Of a stretch of 64,000 nt of DNA, positions 38,090-49,311 are shown piece after piece (position 1 is the first letter of the stretch; every line of letters starts with the position of its first letter). Under the pieces are notes generated by a model, which made no database searches, had not been told where the DNA came from, and saw only the letters and a list, made by a program, of their open reading frames with translations. The position numbers and the translations under genes were made by a program. The stretch covers positions 3,935,501 to 3,999,500 of the forward strand of contig NZ_CP110644.1 in NCBI RefSeq assembly GCF_026153515.1. Direction: 5' to 3'. The stretch is from Pseudomonas sp. KU26590 (GTDB taxonomy: Bacteria > Pseudomonadota > Gammaproteobacteria > Pseudomonadales > Pseudomonadaceae).

Positions 38090-39130
38090 TCAGTTCAATG
38101 CGCCCTGTTCAGGGCGCTGCTGGCGAACCGGCAGTTCGATGCGAAAGGTGGTGCCAACCCCTTCCAGGCTACGCACGCTGATCGTACCGCGATGCTTTTG
38201 CACAATCCCGTAGGACAACGACAACCCCAGCCCCGTCCCCTGGCCCACCGGTTTGGTGGTGAAGAACGGGTCGAAAATCTTCGGCAGCACCTCCGGCGCA
38301 ATGCCGGTCCCGGTGTCGCTGATCTCCAGCCACACGCTGTCCCCCTGCACGCCGTTGCGCAGCGTAATGGTGCCGCGCTCCGGGCCGATGGCCTGGGCGG
38401 CATTCACCACCAGATTCATGATCACCTGATTAAGCTGCGCCGGCAGGCATTCGATGTCCGGCAATGGCACATAGTGCTTGACGATGTCGGCCTTGTACTT
38501 GACCGCGTTGGCAGCGATGTTCAGCGTCGAATCAATACCGCGTTGCAGGCTCGCCCACTGCCACTGAGGGTTGGTGTCGGCCCGGGAGAACTCTCTGAGG
38601 TCCTTGATGATTTGCGCAGCGCGGGCCACGCCGTCCCGGGATTCCTGAATCAGCAACGGGACTTCCGCCTCGATGAAGGCCAGGTCCAGACGCGTTTTCA
38701 CGCCTTCCAGCACCTCAAGACATTCAGGCGACCCCAACTGATGCTCGGCGGCTTTGTAGGCCTCGAGCACTTCCTGGATCTTGCCGAAATAGACCGCCAG
38801 CGTGCCCAGGTTCGATGAGATGAAACCAATGGGGTTGTTGATCTCGTGGGCGATGCCGGCGGCCATCTGCCCCAGCGAGGCCAGCTTTTCAGCGCCGATC
38901 AACTGGCTTTCCAGCTGCTTGCGCTCGTCGATCTCGACCTGTAACGCGTGGCTCGCCTGCTTGAATGCCCGGGTGCGCTCCTCGACGCGGCGCTCCAGGC
39001 TTTCGTTGGCGGCCTGCAGGTCCTCGTTGACCCGGTTGATCACCTGATAACTGTGCAACAGCCATCGGCCCAGCAGCACCAGCAGGCAGACGGAAATGAT
39101 CGAGAATATCTGCAGGAGCAACATGATCAA
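38090..39130 (-). CDS. Membrane-anchored sensor histidine kinase
   Basis: Kinase of about 346 residues. One N-terminal membrane helix (about 3-23) leaves almost no periplasmic part, so sensing is probably internal or in the membrane. A coiled segment (about 35-80) leads to the HisKA domain with the phosphorylated His in GIAHEINNP. ATPase boxes: VIMNLVVNAAQAI, ISDTGTGIA, FDPFFTTKPVGQGTGLGLS. The TTG at 39130 is preferred because GAGG lies 7 nt upstream; an ATG two codons later is possible. Divergent from a response-regulator gene that is probably its partner. Confidence 0.9.
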   Translation of the reverse strand: MIMLLLQIFSIISVCLLVLLGRWLLHSYQVINRVNEDLQAANESLERRVEERTRAFKQASHALQVEIDERKQLESQLIGAEKLASLGQMAAGIAHEINNPIGFISSNLGTLAVYFGKIQEVLEAYKAAEHQLGSPECLEVLEGVKTRLDLAFIEAEVPLLIQESRDGVARAAQIIKDLREFSRADTNPQWQWASLQRGIDSTLNIAANAVKYKADIVKHYVPLPDIECLPAQLNQVIMNLVVNAAQAIGPERGTITLRNGVQGDSVWLEISDTGTGIAPEVLPKIFDPFFTTKPVGQGTGLGLSLSYGIVQKHRGTISVRSLEGVGTTFRIELPVRQQRPEQGALN

Positions 39131-39297
39131 TCGAGCGCCTCGTCGCGTGGACTCATGCCTAAGTGTCGGCCCGTCGAGCGCGAAGTTGAGGCCCTGATTT
39201 ATTGCTCAGACGCCGCGAAGAGTGGCCATATCTCAACTAACCTTGCGGCATCCAGCCGTCCGTTTCGATCAAGATGGCGACGACGAGAGGCTCAACC

Positions 39298-40677
39298 ATG
39301 CAAGCCCCAGCCAGTGTTTCGGTGCAGCAACGCCCCACCGTTTTGTTGGTGGACGATGAAGAGTCGATTCTGAACAGCCTGCGTCGCCTGCTTCGCGAGC
39401 AACCCTACGACGTGTTGCTGGCCACCAGTGGCGAACAGGCCCTGGCGATCATGGCCGAACAACCGGTCGACCTGATCGTCAGCGACGCGCGCATGCCGGG
39501 CATGGACGGCGCGGCGCTGCTGGCGCGGGTCTACAGCCTGTACCCGGACACCACGCGCGTCCTGCTGACCGGTTACGTCGACCTCGAAACCATCGTCAAA
39601 GCCATCAACCAGGGTCATGTGCATCGCTACATCGCCAAACCCTGGACCGACGAAGAACTGGTGCTGACCCTGCGCCAGTCCCTGGCGTTCCAGTTTTCCG
39701 AGCGTGAAAGACAGCGCCTCGAGCAGCTCACCCAGCGGCAGAACGACGAGCTGAAAAGCCTCAACGCCACACTCGAAAAACGCGTGCTGGCGCGCACCGC
39801 CGAGTTGCAGCAGACCGCCGACATGCTCGACCTGGCCTACGAAGAGCTCAAGCACAGCTACGCCACCGGTACCGAAGTGTTTTCGATGCTGGTCAATCAG
39901 CGCCTGCCCGCGGACAAGCAGACCAACCGCGAGGTCATCGACCTGATCAATGCGTGCAGCAACCACCTCAATCTGGACGAGTCCACGCGCCGCGACCTGT
40001 GCATGGCCGCCGCGCTGTACAACATCGGCAAACTGGGCTGGAGCGACGCGTTGATCAACATCCCGTCGGACCTGGTCAGCCACGCCGACCGTGACACCTG
40101 GCGCAGTTACCCGCGGCAGAGCGAATCGTTGCTGATGACCCTCGAACCGATTCAGGACGCCGCCAGCCTGATTCTGCACCATCAGGAGCGCTGGGATGGC
40201 AGCGGCTTTCCGGCGCATCTCAAGGGTGAAGCAATCCCCTACGGCGCACGGCTGCTCAAGCTGGCCGTGGACTTCATCGAACTGCAGCGCGGGCTGATTC
40301 TGGAACGGCACCTGAGCAGCGGCGAGGCCTTGCTGTTCATTCGCCGCTACGCCGGCAAGCTTTACGACCCCGGCCTGATCGAGGACTTCGCCAACGCCTG
40401 CGCGGCGTACCTGGACGATGCCGTGCTCAACGACCCAGCCGTCAAGGCCGTGACCACCCGCGAACTGGTGCCGGGGATGATTCTGGTGCGCAACCTGAAC
40501 GCCGACAACGGCATGCTGCTGCTGAACGCGGGCAAGGTGGTCAACGCCGCGCTGATCGAAAAGCTGGCGGCTTTCGAAGCCATTGACAACAAGGCCCACT
40601 ACAGCATTTTTGTGCGTCTGCCCGAGCATGTTCCCGGTTCAGAACCGCCGAAAACCCACTGGACTCAGGTCGGGTGA
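39298..40677 (+). CDS. Response regulator with degenerate HD-GYP domain
   Basis: Cytoplasmic protein of 459 residues. Receiver domain at about 10-125 with phosphoacceptor Asp in DLIVSDARMPGMDG and Lys in YIAKPWT. A coiled coil at about 140-185. The rest is HD-GYP-like: AALYNIGKLG, later HHQERWDGSGFP and IPYGARLLKLAVDFIEL. The catalytic HD of HDIGK is replaced by YN, so metal binding and c-di-GMP hydrolysis are doubtful and the domain may be a binding or interaction module. The ATG at 39298 follows GAGAGG. Confidence 0.9.
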   Translation: MQAPASVSVQQRPTVLLVDDEESILNSLRRLLREQPYDVLLATSGEQALAIMAEQPVDLIVSDARMPGMDGAALLARVYSLYPDTTRVLLTGYVDLETIVKAINQGHVHRYIAKPWTDEELVLTLRQSLAFQFSERERQRLEQLTQRQNDELKSLNATLEKRVLARTAELQQTADMLDLAYEELKHSYATGTEVFSMLVNQRLPADKQTNREVIDLINACSNHLNLDESTRRDLCMAAALYNIGKLGWSDALINIPSDLVSHADRDTWRSYPRQSESLLMTLEPIQDAASLILHHQERWDGSGFPAHLKGEAIPYGARLLKLAVDFIELQRGLILERHLSSGEALLFIRRYAGKLYDPGLIEDFANACAAYLDDAVLNDPAVKAVTTRELVPGMILVRNLNADNGMLLLNAGKVVNAALIEKLAAFEAIDNKAHYSIFVRLPEHVPGSEPPKTHWTQVG

Positions 40678-40710
40678 TCTGCCGGTACGGATCACCGCGT
40701 CAAAGCCCGC

Positions 40711-41200
40711 GGCGGGTCTGAAATGAAGATGTCGACTGACCCACCGCGTTCGCGGGCAAGCGCGCTCCTACAGGGGATCTCGGCAACGCACGTAATCGTC
40801 GGCGCACACAAAATCAAGGAGCCGGCTTGCTGGCGAACGCGGGGGGTCTGAAACGAAGATGTCGACTGACCCACCGCGTTCGCGGGCAAGCGCGCTCCTA
40901 CAGGGGATCTCGGCAACGCACGTAATCGTCGGCGCACACACAATCTGTAGGAGCCCGCAGCAAGCCGGCTACGAAGAGCAGCGTGTTCGTCCAGTCCGTT
41001 CCACCACAGATGCCATGCACCGAGGGGACTGGCGATGGAACACGATTGTAGGACCGGCTTTAGCCGGGAAGGCGTCGGCGGTCACACTGCAGAATTGAGG
41101 GTGAATGCACTGGCCTCTTCCCGGCTGAAGCCGGTCCCACTAAAAACATCGCGTGTACCCAGTGAGACTGGCGGCGACGCCGAATTGTGGGACCGGCGTT
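40711..41200. repeat. 130-bp direct repeat and REP elements
   Basis: Two copies of a unit starting gGGTCTGAAA, with GTCGACTGAC at 40731 and again at 40861 (period 130 bp). Each includes a REP-type half GCGGGCAAGCGCGCTCCTAC. REP ends of the GGACCGGCTTTAGCC family follow at about 41050, its inverse at about 41120, and another at about 41190. No gene is seen in this span. Confidence 0.75.
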
Positions 41201-41838
41201 AGCCGGGATCACTTCAGTGCTTCATGTTCAGCTGCGATTAAGTATGCGGGCGCTAGGTTAAGGGAGCGGCCATGAAAGAGCGTGACCCCGCTCTTTGTAA
41301 ACGCAGGCCTTTACGAACACATTCGCGAAATCCCGATAGGTGGACTACCTTGAAATGTACACACCCATTGGAAGCAGAGGATAATTGCTGCGTGGATCAT
41401 TACATATTAATGGTGGGCGTAGTGTTGTTTCCGACATAGACGGTGTTGAATCCGACCAAACTTGAATAAACACCTTACTGAACAGATGCTGTCTGCCATC
41501 GAAATAACAGCGACCCCAGTGTTGATAAACAGGCTGAAATATGAACCCGCACGAACAATTGTCACAACGAGCTGGTACGCCCGAGATCATTGACCCTGAC
41601 AGCAAACCTGCAAGACAGAATACCTACACTCCACAGACATTATTTTCATATTTGAGCGACTAACCTGCGATTCAATGATCCGCCAGAACATGTTTAATCG
41701 ACGCTCCTGATCGGTATATCCGGCGAAGATCACACTGCTGACCCACCACACGTACTTAATAAAAAACTGACGATCCGGGCATCACTCTGCTTGCGGTTCG
41801 CATTGCCAAACATCGGACTTCACGGGGACGTTCAAACT
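41201..41838. other. AT-rich leader region upstream of the arn operon
   Basis: About 640 nt without a convincing gene. Composition is more A+T-rich than the rest of the window from about 41330 to 41780. Short frames exist (a 40-codon plus-strand frame starting at about 41540 and an 86-codon minus-strand frame), but neither has a good ribosome site or a recognisable domain. The operon promoter must lie here. I found only half-sites for PhoP- or PmrA-type operators (TGTTTA near 41690, CTTAAT near 41756), not complete boxes. Confidence 0.45.
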
Positions 41839-42987
41839 ATGAATGAGGCTTTTCTTCCTTTCTCGCGACCGAGCCTCGGCGATGAAGAAGTGGCGGCGGT
41901 TACCCGCGTCCTGCGCTCCGGCTGGATTACCACGGGCCCCGAATGTCAGCAGCTCGAAGCGCAGTTCGCCGAACGGGTCGGTGCCCTGCACGCGGTGGCG
42001 GTTTCCTCCGCGACAGGCGCCATGCACATCGCTTTGCTCGCGTTGGGGGTCGGCCCCGGTGATGAAGTGATCACGCCCTCGCAGACCTGGGTCTCGACGG
42101 CCAACATGATCTGCCTGCTGGGGGCAACGCCGGTGTTTGTCGACGTCGACCGCGACACACTGATGACCGACGCCGATTTGATCGAACAGGCCATCACCCC
42201 GCGCACCAAAGCCATTGTTCCGGTGCATTACGCCGGCGCCGCTTGCGACCTCGACCCGATTTACGCGCTGGCCGACCGCCACGGCATCGCTGTCATCGAG
42301 GACGCCGCCCACGCGGCAGGCACGGGCTACAAGGGCCAGCCGGTGGGCAGCCGCGGCACGGCGATCTTTTCCTTCCATGCGATCAAGAACATGACCTGCG
42401 CAGAAGGCGCGATGTTCGTCACCGATGACGCGAAACTGGCTGACCGGGTGCGCCAGCTGAAATTCCACGGCCTTGGCGTCGATGCCTACGACCGCCTGAC
42501 CCTGGGCCGCAAACCCCAGGCTGAAGTCATCGAACCCGGCTTCAAGTACAACCTGGCGGACATCAACGCCAGCATCGCCCTTGTGCAATTGCACCGGCTC
42601 GATCACATCAACGAGCAACGCCGCCGGCTGGCCAGCCACTACCTGGACCGACTGGCAGACAGCCCGGTCATGCCGCTGGCGCAGCCCGCCTACCCGCAAC
42701 AGCACGCCTGGCACCTGTTCATTTTGCGCATCGACCCCGAGCGCTGCGGTCTGGACCGCGACGGGTTCATGAAGGCGCTGCAAGAGCACCGCATCGGCAC
42801 CGGCATTCACTTCATCGCTACGCACCTGCACCGCTATTACCGCCAGCGCTTCCCGGCCGTGCACCTGCCGAACACCGAATGGAATTCGGCACGGCTGTGC
42901 TCGATTCCGCTGTTCCCGGACATGACCCGCGACGATGTCGAGCGGGTGGTCCGCGCCATTGAGTCCATCGTCGGAGCGCGCCGTTGA
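41839..42987 (+). CDS. arnB: UDP-4-amino-4-deoxy-L-arabinose aminotransferase ArnB
   Basis: PLP enzyme of 382 residues that aminates UDP-4-keto-pentose to UDP-4-amino-4-deoxy-L-arabinose, using glutamate. DegT/DnrJ/EryC1 fold: [32 protein letters not shown], and the PLP Lys in [13 protein letters not shown]. It begins [15 protein letters not shown], as in other ArnB. Start at the ATG 41839; a longer frame to 41791 lacks a ribosome site. First gene of the operon for lipid A aminoarabinose, which gives resistance to polymyxin and cationic peptides. Confidence 0.96.
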   Translation: MNEAFLPFSRPSLGDEEVAAVTRVLRSGWITTGPECQQLEAQFAERVGALHAVAVSSATGAMHIALLALGVGPGDEVITPSQTWVSTANMICLLGATPVFVDVDRDTLMTDADLIEQAITPRTKAIVPVHYAGAACDLDPIYALADRHGIAVIEDAAHAAGTGYKGQPVGSRGTAIFSFHAIKNMTCAEGAMFVTDDAKLADRVRQLKFHGLGVDAYDRLTLGRKPQAEVIEPGFKYNLADINASIALVQLHRLDHINEQRRRLASHYLDRLADSPVMPLAQPAYPQQHAWHLFILRIDPERCGLDRDGFMKALQEHRIGTGIHFIATHLHRYYRQRFPAVHLPNTEWNSARLCSIPLFPDMTRDDVERVVRAIESIVGARR

Positions 42988-43997
42988 AAGCCTATCCCGT
43001 CCGTTGTGTGTCCATCGTCATCCCGGTCTACAACGAGGAACAAAGCTTGCCCGAACTGCTGCGCCGCACGGAGGCCGCCTGCGCCCTGCTCGGCCATGCC
43101 TTCGAAATCGTGCTGGTCGACGATGGCAGCCGCGACGCCTCCGCCGATCTGCTTCAAGAGGCTGCCGAGCGACAAGGCAGCAATGTGGTGGCGGTCATTC
43201 TCAACCGCAATTACGGCCAGCACGCGGCGATCATGGCCGGTTTCGAGCAGTGCAAGGGCGACGTGGTGATCACCCTGGACGCCGACCTGCAGAACCCGCC
43301 CGAAGAAATCCCGCGTCTGGTGCGCCTTGCCGAACAGGGTTACGACGTAGTCGGCACGGTGCGCAATCACCGGCAGGATTCCGCCTGGCGGCGCTGGCCG
43401 TCGAAGCTGATCAATCTCGCCGTGCAGCGCTCCACCGGCGTGGCGATGAACGACTACGGCTGCATGCTGCGCGCGTACCGGCGCACCATCGTCGACGCCA
43501 TGCTCGCCTGCCGGGAACGCAGCACCTTCATCCCGATTCTGGCCAACAGCTTCGCCCGGCACACCACGGAAATCCTGGTCGAGCACGCCGAGCGCGAGCA
43601 CGGCGATTCCAAGTACAGCCCCATGCGCCTGATCAACCTGATGTTCGACCTGATCACCTGCATGACCACCACGCCCCTGCGGCTGCTGAGCATCGTCGGT
43701 GTCGGCATGGCGGTCCTGGGTGTGCTGTTTGCCCTGGCGCTGGTGGTCCTGCGCCTGATCTTCGGCGCGCCGTGGGCCGGGCACGGCACCTTCGTCCTGT
43801 TTGCGGTGCTGTTCGTCTTCACCGGCGGGCAGTTCATCGGCATGGGCCTGCTCGGCGAATACCTCGGCCGCATGTACAGCGACGTGCGCGCACGGCCGCG
43901 TTTCTTCATTGAAAAGGTCGTGCGCGGATCTCCCGTGGTTGCGCTCGACGCCCCCCATTCTTCTGCCCCCGCTTACGCCAACAAGGTTGCGCCATGA
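42984..43997 (+). CDS. arnC: Undecaprenyl-phosphate Ara4FN transferase ArnC
   Basis: Membrane GT2 glycosyltransferase of 337 residues that moves formylated aminoarabinose from UDP to undecaprenyl phosphate at the cytoplasmic face. The GT-A domain opens [18 protein letters not shown] and has [11 protein letters not shown] and the metal motif [12 protein letters not shown]. Two membrane helices lie at about 235-260 and 270-295. The TTG start overlaps the arnB stop by 4 nt. Confidence 0.96.
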   Translation: MKAYPVRCVSIVIPVYNEEQSLPELLRRTEAACALLGHAFEIVLVDDGSRDASADLLQEAAERQGSNVVAVILNRNYGQHAAIMAGFEQCKGDVVITLDADLQNPPEEIPRLVRLAEQGYDVVGTVRNHRQDSAWRRWPSKLINLAVQRSTGVAMNDYGCMLRAYRRTIVDAMLACRERSTFIPILANSFARHTTEILVEHAEREHGDSKYSPMRLINLMFDLITCMTTTPLRLLSIVGVGMAVLGVLFALALVVLRLIFGAPWAGHGTFVLFAVLFVFTGGQFIGMGLLGEYLGRMYSDVRARPRFFIEKVVRGSPVVALDAPHSSAPAYANKVAP

Positions 43998-46006
43998 ACA
44001 AGAAAGCTGTCGTTTTTGCTTACCACGATATTGGCTGCGTTGGCCTGCAGGCCCTGCTCGACGCCGGGTATGAGATTGCTGCGGTGTTCACCCACGCCGA
44101 CGACCCGAAGGAAAAAACCTTCTTCGGCTCGGTGGCCCAGCTGTGCGCTCGCCACGAGATTCCCGTGCATGCGCCGGAAGACCCCAATCACCCGCTGTGG
44201 CTTGAGCGCATCGCCCGGCTCGAACCCGATTTCATCTTCTCGTTCTACTACCGCCAGTTGCTCAGCGAACCGCTGCTGGCCTGTGCCAAAGACGGCGCGT
44301 TTAACCTGCACGGTTCGCTGCTGCCCAAATACCGCGGCCGGGCGCCGGCCAACTGGGTGCTGGTGAACGGCGAAAGCGAAACCGGCGTGACCTTGCACCA
44401 GATGGTCAAGCGCGCCGACGCAGGGCCGATCGTGGCGCAACAGCGGATCTCCATCAGTCCGACTGAAACGGCCCTGACCCTGCACGGCAAGTTGCGTGAA
44501 GCCGCTGCGGACCTGCTCTCGGAAACCCTGCCGTTGCTCGCTCAAGGTAAATTGTCGGGGACAACCCAGGATGAATCCGCCGCCACCTATTACGGCCGGC
44601 GCACCGCTGCCGACGGTTTGATCGACTGGTCGCTGCCGGCAACCCGGCTGGGCAATCTGGTGCGGGCAGTCACCCAGCCCTACCCCGGCGCTTTCTGCCC
44701 GGTGGGTGAGCACAAACTGATTGTCTGGGCCGCGCGTTCAGAGGCCGGCAACAGCGGCGAGGCGCCCGGCACCGTGCTCGGTTGCGAGCCGTTGCGCATT
44801 GCCTGCGGCGAAGGCTCCCTGGTGATCAGCGCCGGCCAGCGTGGCGACGACGGTCTGTACCTCAGCGGCGCGCAACTGGCCCGCGAGTTTGGTCTGGTGG
44901 AGGGTTCGCGCTTGCAGGGCATGGACCTGCGACGCTCGGTCCGACGCACCCGCGTGCTGATCCTCGGCGTCAATGGCTTCATCGGCAATCACCTGTCGGA
45001 ACGTTTGCTGCAGGATGACCGTTACGAAATCTATGGCATGGACATCGGTTCGGACGCCATCGAACGGCTGCGCGCCAGACCGAATTTCCACTTCATCGAA
45101 GGCGACATCAGCATCCACTCCGAGTGGATCGAGTACCACATCAAGAAGTGCGACGTGGTGCTGCCGCTGGTGGCCATCGCCACGCCCATCGAATACACGC
45201 GCAACCCGCTGCGGGTCTTCGAACTCGACTTCGAAGAAAACCTGAAAATCGTCCGCTACTGCGTCAAGTACAACAAGCGCGTGATCTTCCCGTCGACCTC
45301 GGAGGTGTATGGCATGTGCCAGGACGCCAGCTTTAACGAGGACACCTCGAATCTGGTGGTCGGGCCGATCAACAAGCAGCGCTGGATCTACTCGGTGTCC
45401 AAGCAGTTGCTGGACCGGGTGATCTGGGCCTACGGGCAGAAGGGTTTGCAGTTCACCCTGTTCCGTCCGTTCAACTGGATGGGGCCACGGCTTGACCGGC
45501 TGGACTCTGCGCGCATCGGCAGCTCCCGCGCCATTACCCAGCTGATTCTGCATCTGGTGGAAGGCACGCCGATCCGGCTGGTGGACGGCGGCGCGCAGAA
45601 GCGCTGCTTCACCGACGTCGTCGATGGCATCGAAGCGCTGGCGCGGATCATCGAAAACAAGGGCGGCCAGTGCAACGGCCAGATCATCAACATCGGCAAC
45701 CCCGACAACGAAGCCAGCATTCGCCAACTGGGTACCGAGTTGCTGCGCCAGTTCGAGGCCCACCCGCTGCGCAATAACTTCCCGCCCTTCGCCGGTTTCC
45801 GTGAAGTCGAGAGCCAGTCGTTCTATGGCAAGGGTTATCAGGACGTCAGCCACCGCAAGCCGAGCATCGACAACGCCAAACGGCTGATCGGCTGGACGCC
45901 GACCATCGAACTGAGCGAAACCATCGGCAAGACCCTGGACTTCTTCCTCCGCGAAGCCATGGCCGAGAAGGCCGAAGTGACCGTTACCCCCGGCGCACGC
46001 GGCTGA
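43994..46006 (+). CDS. arnA: Bifunctional UDP-Ara4N formyltransferase / UDP-glucuronate decarboxylase ArnA
   Basis: Two-domain enzyme of 670 residues. Residues 1-305 are a formyltransferase ([18 protein letters not shown] with the catalytic Asn and His). Residues about 315-660 are an NAD-dependent oxidative decarboxylase of UDP-glucuronate ([10 protein letters not shown] for NAD, STSEVYG, and Tyr/Lys of YSVSKQLLD). It makes both the 4-keto-pentose that ArnB uses and the N-formyl product that ArnC uses. It starts inside the arnC stop (4-nt overlap) and shares 1 nt with arnD. Confidence 0.97.
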   Translation: MNKKAVVFAYHDIGCVGLQALLDAGYEIAAVFTHADDPKEKTFFGSVAQLCARHEIPVHAPEDPNHPLWLERIARLEPDFIFSFYYRQLLSEPLLACAKDGAFNLHGSLLPKYRGRAPANWVLVNGESETGVTLHQMVKRADAGPIVAQQRISISPTETALTLHGKLREAAADLLSETLPLLAQGKLSGTTQDESAATYYGRRTAADGLIDWSLPATRLGNLVRAVTQPYPGAFCPVGEHKLIVWAARSEAGNSGEAPGTVLGCEPLRIACGEGSLVISAGQRGDDGLYLSGAQLAREFGLVEGSRLQGMDLRRSVRRTRVLILGVNGFIGNHLSERLLQDDRYEIYGMDIGSDAIERLRARPNFHFIEGDISIHSEWIEYHIKKCDVVLPLVAIATPIEYTRNPLRVFELDFEENLKIVRYCVKYNKRVIFPSTSEVYGMCQDASFNEDTSNLVVGPINKQRWIYSVSKQLLDRVIWAYGQKGLQFTLFRPFNWMGPRLDRLDSARIGSSRAITQLILHLVEGTPIRLVDGGAQKRCFTDVVDGIEALARIIENKGGQCNGQIINIGNPDNEASIRQLGTELLRQFEAHPLRNNFPPFAGFREVESQSFYGKGYQDVSHRKPSIDNAKRLIGWTPTIELSETIGKTLDFFLREAMAEKAEVTVTPGARG

Positions 46007-46887
46007 TGAAGGCCGGGTTGCGCATCGACGTCGACACCTGGCGCGGCACCCGCGACGGCGTGCCGCGCTTGCTGGACCTGCTCGACGAAGCCCAGGTCAA
46101 GGCGACATTCTTCTTCAGCGTCGGCCCTGACAATATGGGGCGACATCTGTGGCGTCTGGCGCGGCCGCAGTTCCTCTGGAAAATGCTGCGTTCGCGGGCG
46201 GCCAGTCTGTACGGCTGGGACATCCTGCTGGCGGGCACCGCGTGGCCGGGCAAACCCATTGGCCGCGACCTCGGGCCGCTGATGCGCCGGGCCCGGGACG
46301 CCGGTCATGAAGTCGGCTTGCACGCCTGGGATCACCACGCCTGGCAGGCCCATGCCGGGCGCTGGAGCGAGGCCGAGCTGAGCGATCAGATCCAGCGCGG
46401 CGTTGACGTTCTCAGCGACATTCTCGGCCACCCGGTGACCTGCTCCGCCGCCGCCGGCTGGCGCGCCGATGAACGCGTGGTGCAGGCGAAAGAGGCATTT
46501 GGTTTCCGCTACAACAGCGACTGCCGGGGCATGTCGATATTCCGGCCGGTGCTGGCCGACCGCGCGTTGGGCACGCCGCAGATTCCGGTGGACCTGCCGA
46601 CCTACGACGAACTGGTGTCGCCACAGCTCGACGCACAGTCTTTCAACGACGACATACTTCGGCGTTTCGCGGCCTGGAAGCTGAACGTCTACACCGTTCA
46701 CGCCGAGGTCGAAGGCATCGTCATGGCCCCGGCTTTTCGTGCGCTATTGAGTGAGGCGAAAACCCGAAGCATTGAGTTTCAGCCCCTTGGCGCGCTGCTG
46801 CCGGATTCGCTGGATCAGCTGCCTTCGGGCCATCTGGTGCGTGGCGCATTGCGCGGTCGCGAAGGCTGGTTGGGGGTGCAGCGATGA
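46006..46887 (+). CDS. arnD: 4-deoxy-4-formamido-arabinose-phosphoundecaprenol deformylase ArnD
   Basis: Polysaccharide-deacetylase-fold enzyme of 293 residues that removes the formyl group from undecaprenyl-phosphate-Ara4FN at the inner membrane. Visible motifs: [20 protein letters not shown] (metal Asp) and [12 protein letters not shown] (His ligands). Length matches E. coli ArnD (296). Overlaps arnA by 1 nt and arnT by 4 nt. Confidence 0.96.
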   Translation: MKAGLRIDVDTWRGTRDGVPRLLDLLDEAQVKATFFFSVGPDNMGRHLWRLARPQFLWKMLRSRAASLYGWDILLAGTAWPGKPIGRDLGPLMRRARDAGHEVGLHAWDHHAWQAHAGRWSEAELSDQIQRGVDVLSDILGHPVTCSAAAGWRADERVVQAKEAFGFRYNSDCRGMSIFRPVLADRALGTPQIPVDLPTYDELVSPQLDAQSFNDDILRRFAAWKLNVYTVHAEVEGIVMAPAFRALLSEAKTRSIEFQPLGALLPDSLDQLPSGHLVRGALRGREGWLGVQR

Positions 46888-48536
46888 TCAAAGCCGAACA
46901 CCGCAACATCGCACTGTTGGTGCTGGCCTTCGTCCTGTTCTATCTGCTGCCGCTGGGGTCCCACGGGTTGTGGATTCCCGATGAGACCCGCTACGCGCAG
47001 ATCAGTCAGGAAATGCTGCACAGCGGTCACTGGGCCGCACCACACTTCATGGGCCTGCGTTATTTCGAGAAACCCGCTGCGGGCTACTGGCTGATTGCCG
47101 TGGGGCAAGCCATCTTGGGTGAAAACCTGTTTGGCGTGCGCATCGTCTCAGCGCTGAGCACCGGTCTAAGCGTGATGCTCGCTTACTGGCTCGCCGCGCG
47201 GATGTGGAACGATCCGCGCAAGAGCTTCGCCAGTGCGCTGCTGTTCATGAGCTTCGCGTTTATCGCCGGGCAAGCCGGTTACGCCAACCTCGATCCTCAG
47301 TTCACCCTGTGGGCCAACCTGACGCTGGTGGGGTTCTGGTGTGCTGTCCACAGCAGCGGGCGTGCTCGACTGGGTGCCTGGGCGCTGATCGGCCTGGCCT
47401 GCGGCATCGGCTTCATGACCAAGGGATTTCTGGCCTGGGCGCTGCCGGTGATGGTCACCCTGCCCTACATGCTCTGGCAGCGGCGCCTCGGCGAACTGCT
47501 GCGCTACGGGCCGCTGGCGGTGCTGATTGCCATCCTTGTGAGCCTGCCGTGGGTGCTCGCGGTGCATGGGCAGGAACCCGACTTTTGGCGGTTTTTCTTC
47601 TGGCACGAGCACATCCGTCGCTTTGCCGGGACCGATGCCCAGCACGCCGAACCCTGGTGGTTTTACCTGCCGCTGCTGGTGGTGTCCTGCCTGCCGTGGG
47701 CCGCCTTGCTGCCGGTCACGTTCCGCCAGGCCTGGCAGCGCAAGCGTCGCCCTGAAACCGGCTTTCTCCTGATCTGGCTGCTGCTGCCGCTGGCGTTTCT
47801 CAGCCTCAGCAACGGCAAGCTGCCGACCTACATTCTGCCGTGCCTGCTGCCGTTGGCGCTGTTGATGGCCGATGCGCTGATCGAACGCCTCAAGCAAGGT
47901 CAGCTCACTGCCTTGCGCATCAACGGGTGGCTGAACGCTACCGCCGGGTTGATCGGGCTGTTGGCGCTGGTGTACCTGCAACTCAAACAGCCGGTGTACG
48001 AACACGAGCCGCTGAACCTGCTGCTGGCGATCATCGTGCTGACAGGCTGGTGTGCGAGCAATGCGCTGCAAGGCATTCGCCCCTGGAAGTATTGGGCCGC
48101 ACCGGCACTGGGCAGCTGGTTGCTGGTCGCGCTGTTGCCCGCGGCCCTTCCCTATGACGTCGTGCACAACAAGACACCCGACCAGTTTGTGCTTGCCCAT
48201 CAGGCGCAACTGGCGGCGAGCACGCACCTGTTGAGCAATGATCTGGGCGCTGCGTCGGCCCTGGCCTGGCGCCTGAACAGAACCGACGTGTCGTTTTTCA
48301 ACACCTGGAACGAGCTGGAATATGGCCTGGCCTATCCCGACGCGACAGGACGCGAAGTGACCCTGAAAAGGATCAACACCTGGATGACTAAAGCCCGGAG
48401 CGAGGGCCAGGTCGGGGTGGTCATGCGCGGCAGAACCGACGAGGAACTGCGCGAACTTGAACTGCTGCCCAAGGACGCCGAGCGCTACGACGAAGGCAAT
48501 CTGATCATCCTCATTTACGCGAAGTCAGCGCCATGA
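46884..48536 (+). CDS. arnT: Lipid A 4-amino-4-deoxy-L-arabinosyltransferase ArnT
   Basis: Polytopic GT-C enzyme of 550 residues (GT83) that transfers aminoarabinose from undecaprenyl phosphate to lipid A phosphates on the periplasmic side. About 12 membrane helices, then a periplasmic C-terminal domain of about 120 residues. Catalytic-loop landmarks: [19 protein letters not shown], then [12 protein letters not shown], as in characterised ArnT. Overlaps its neighbours by 4 nt on both sides. Confidence 0.96.
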   Translation: MIKAEHRNIALLVLAFVLFYLLPLGSHGLWIPDETRYAQISQEMLHSGHWAAPHFMGLRYFEKPAAGYWLIAVGQAILGENLFGVRIVSALSTGLSVMLAYWLAARMWNDPRKSFASALLFMSFAFIAGQAGYANLDPQFTLWANLTLVGFWCAVHSSGRARLGAWALIGLACGIGFMTKGFLAWALPVMVTLPYMLWQRRLGELLRYGPLAVLIAILVSLPWVLAVHGQEPDFWRFFFWHEHIRRFAGTDAQHAEPWWFYLPLLVVSCLPWAALLPVTFRQAWQRKRRPETGFLLIWLLLPLAFLSLSNGKLPTYILPCLLPLALLMADALIERLKQGQLTALRINGWLNATAGLIGLLALVYLQLKQPVYEHEPLNLLLAIIVLTGWCASNALQGIRPWKYWAAPALGSWLLVALLPAALPYDVVHNKTPDQFVLAHQAQLAASTHLLSNDLGAASALAWRLNRTDVSFFNTWNELEYGLAYPDATGREVTLKRINTWMTKARSEGQVGVVMRGRTDEELRELELLPKDAERYDEGNLIILIYAKSAP

Positions 48537-48877
48537 CCTGGCTGCTGCTGTTGGCCACCTGCGGGCTGACCTGCCTGGGCCAGGTCGCGCAGAAGTGCGC
48601 AGTGGAGCGTTGGCGCGGCACCTTTCCCGGCGTGCGCGCCGCGGCGCGCTCGTTTTGGTTGTGGCTGGCGGTGGGTTGTCTGGGATTGGGCCTCATCAGC
48701 TGGTTGCTGGTGTTGCAGCGACTGGACGTCGGCATCGCCTACCCGATGCTGGGCCTGAACGTGGTGCTGATCACCCTGGCCGGCCGTTTTGTTTTCAAGG
48801 AATCCACCGACGCCGTCCATTGGTTGGGCGTCGCGTTGATTCTGGCTGGCGTCGTTTTGTTGGGGCGTCAGGCATGA
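48533..48877 (+). CDS. arnE: Undecaprenyl-phosphate-Ara4N flippase subunit ArnE
   Basis: Small membrane protein of 114 residues with four helices, EmrE/SMR-like. Includes [18 protein letters not shown] near the start and [19 protein letters not shown] in the middle, typical of ArnE. With ArnF it moves Ara4N-phosphoundecaprenol across the inner membrane. ATGA overlaps at both ends. Confidence 0.93.
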   Translation: MTWLLLLATCGLTCLGQVAQKCAVERWRGTFPGVRAAARSFWLWLAVGCLGLGLISWLLVLQRLDVGIAYPMLGLNVVLITLAGRFVFKESTDAVHWLGVALILAGVVLLGRQA

Positions 48878-49311
48878 GCCGCTCAAACATTTGCCAGTCG
48901 GGCAGGAGACGCGGGGCAACGGCGTGGGCGATGGGCAGCGTGCTGCTGGTGAGTTCGGCGCAGTTGGGCATGCGCTGGGGCATGAGTCGTCTGCCCTCGC
49001 CTGAGCTTTGGCTGGACCCGAAGGTGCAGCTGGACCTCGCGGCGGTGCTGGTGATCGGCGGATCGGTCCTCGCCTACGCGCTGTCGATGCTGGCCTGGCT
49101 GCTGGCCCTGCGCGATCTGCCATTGAGTCGCGCCTATTCCCTGCTCAGCGTCAGCTACGTGCTGGTGTATGGGCTTGCTGCGGCACTGCCATTTTTCCAT
49201 GAGACGTTCACGGTATCGAAAACTTTGGGCGTCATGCTGATCGTGATGGGTGTGCTGACCATCAACCTTCGGCGCATTTCCAGCACACCTTCACAGGGCG
49301 TTTCTTCATGA
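48874..49311 (+). CDS. arnF: Undecaprenyl-phosphate-Ara4N flippase subunit ArnF
   Basis: Membrane protein of 145 residues with four SMR-like helices ([20 protein letters not shown], then [19 protein letters not shown]). Partner of ArnE. The true start is the ATG at 48874 overlapping the arnE stop; the open frame upstream lies inside arnE. The first 14 residues are a basic cytoplasmic tail. Overlaps ugd by 4 nt. Confidence 0.92.
   Translation: MSRSNICQSGRRRGATAWAMGSVLLVSSAQLGMRWGMSRLPSPELWLDPKVQLDLAAVLVIGGSVLAYALSMLAWLLALRDLPLSRAYSLLSVSYVLVYGLAAALPFFHETFTVSKTLGVMLIVMGVLTINLRRISSTPSQGVSS

Noticed and set aside
41345..41605. 86-codon minus-strand frame upstream of arnB
   Set aside because: No ribosome site, no recognisable domain, and it lies in the AT-rich leader. 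It could be a decayed fragment but cannot be supported.
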